Shown piece after piece: positions 5,547-5,739 of a DNA stretch of 5,739 bases. Origin of the DNA: Oxalobacteraceae bacterium UBA7693 (GTDB taxonomy: Bacteria; Pseudomonadota; Gammaproteobacteria; Burkholderiales; Burkholderiaceae_D); NCBI GenBank assembly GCA_002482715.1, contig DLGN01000061.1, positions 1 through 5,739 on the forward strand. Direction: 5' to 3'. Every line of letters starts with the position of its first letter. Position 1 is the first letter of the stretch. The translations under genes and the position numbers were made by a program. The notes beneath the pieces were generated by a model. The model was not told the DNA's origin, did not search any database, and was given only the letters and a program-made list of their open reading frames with translations.

Positions 5547-5739
5547 TTAGCTCGCTTTGTAGAAAAAATAGTCTGCCTGATATTTGACCAATTTTTTCGC
5601 ACCCAAATTATCGATGGAGCAGCTATCCGTTGGTGCGATACCGCCCATGGTGTTTAGGCGTTGAATATAGCTTATATCTGTCATCGCGCCCATGGCAGGC
5701 GCATTAGGAACTGCGTTTGCTTTGACCAATTGCAGAGGA
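5547..5739 (-). CDS. DUF3455 domain-containing protein, C-terminal end (5' part outside the window)
   Basis: The frame is open from the right edge to a TAA stop at 5549-5547, giving about the last 64 residues; the TTG near 5729 is an internal Leu codon, not a start. The end shows Y-I-Q-R-L-N-T-M-G-G-I-A-P, then a single Cys in D-S-C-S, L-G-A-K, and the terminal Y-x-A-D-Y-F-F-Y-K-A. This order (I-Q-R-x-x-T-x-G-G-x-A-P, Cys, Y-x-A-D-Y-x-F-Y at the very end) is what I know as the C-terminal signature of DUF3455. Members are usually small proteins with a signal peptide and are of unknown function; the signal peptide, if present, lies outside the window. Family call fairly sure from this signature, though only a fragment is seen. 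Confidence 0.8.
   Translation of the reverse strand, partial: PLQLVKANAVPNAPAMGAMTDISYIQRLNTMGGIAPTDSCSIDNLGAKKLVKYQADYFFYKAS

Noticed and set aside
1..5739. Mobile element, integron, CRISPR or defence island
   Set aside because: No transposase or integrase frame, no terminal inverted repeats, no regularly spaced repeats, and gene composition is even across the window.

Overview
The window looks like ordinary chromosomal DNA of a Gram-negative proteobacterium. The moderate base composition and the mix of families (DUF4139, DUF3455, a 'SPGTA-LAPH' type GST, and a secreted Ser hydrolase beside an anchored periplasmic protein) suggest a Burkholderiales/Oxalobacteraceae-like betaproteobacterium, for example an Undibacterium-type genome. 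That placement is inference from family resemblance, not a database result. I see no rRNA, tRNA, CRISPR array, insertion sequence or phage gene.

Left part, + strand: the 3' end of a DUF4139 surface/periplasmic protein (to 679) is closed by a textbook intrinsic terminator (711-741). It is followed by a complete DHH/DHHA1-family phosphoesterase gene (891-1829) with a clear Shine-Dalgarno sequence. This gene converges on the next one with only 46 bp between the stop codons.

Middle part, - strand: a probable two-gene unit. A secreted serine-hydrolase-like protein (4250-3363, signal peptide, THSAG nucleophile elbow, six cysteines) is followed, after a 146-bp gap with a strong hairpin and a 13-bp tandem repeat, by a 446-aa protein with one N-terminal membrane anchor and a large periplasmic part (3216-1876). 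The topology recalls secreted lipase plus membrane-anchored foldase pairs, but the foldase motif itself is not seen. I regard this as the most interesting part of the window.

Right part, - strand: a complete glutathione S-transferase-like gene (5306-4653) with its own 3' hairpin, and the 3' end of a DUF3455 protein running off the window edge (5739-5547). The gene-free stretch 4251-4652 holds a weak promoter candidate, an 11-bp repeat pair, an operator-like palindrome and the GST 3' hairpin. The 240-bp gap 5307-5546 holds a 12-bp perfect stem-loop and a cluster of CATG words. Apart from the hydrolase/anchored-protein pair, the genes look functionally unrelated.
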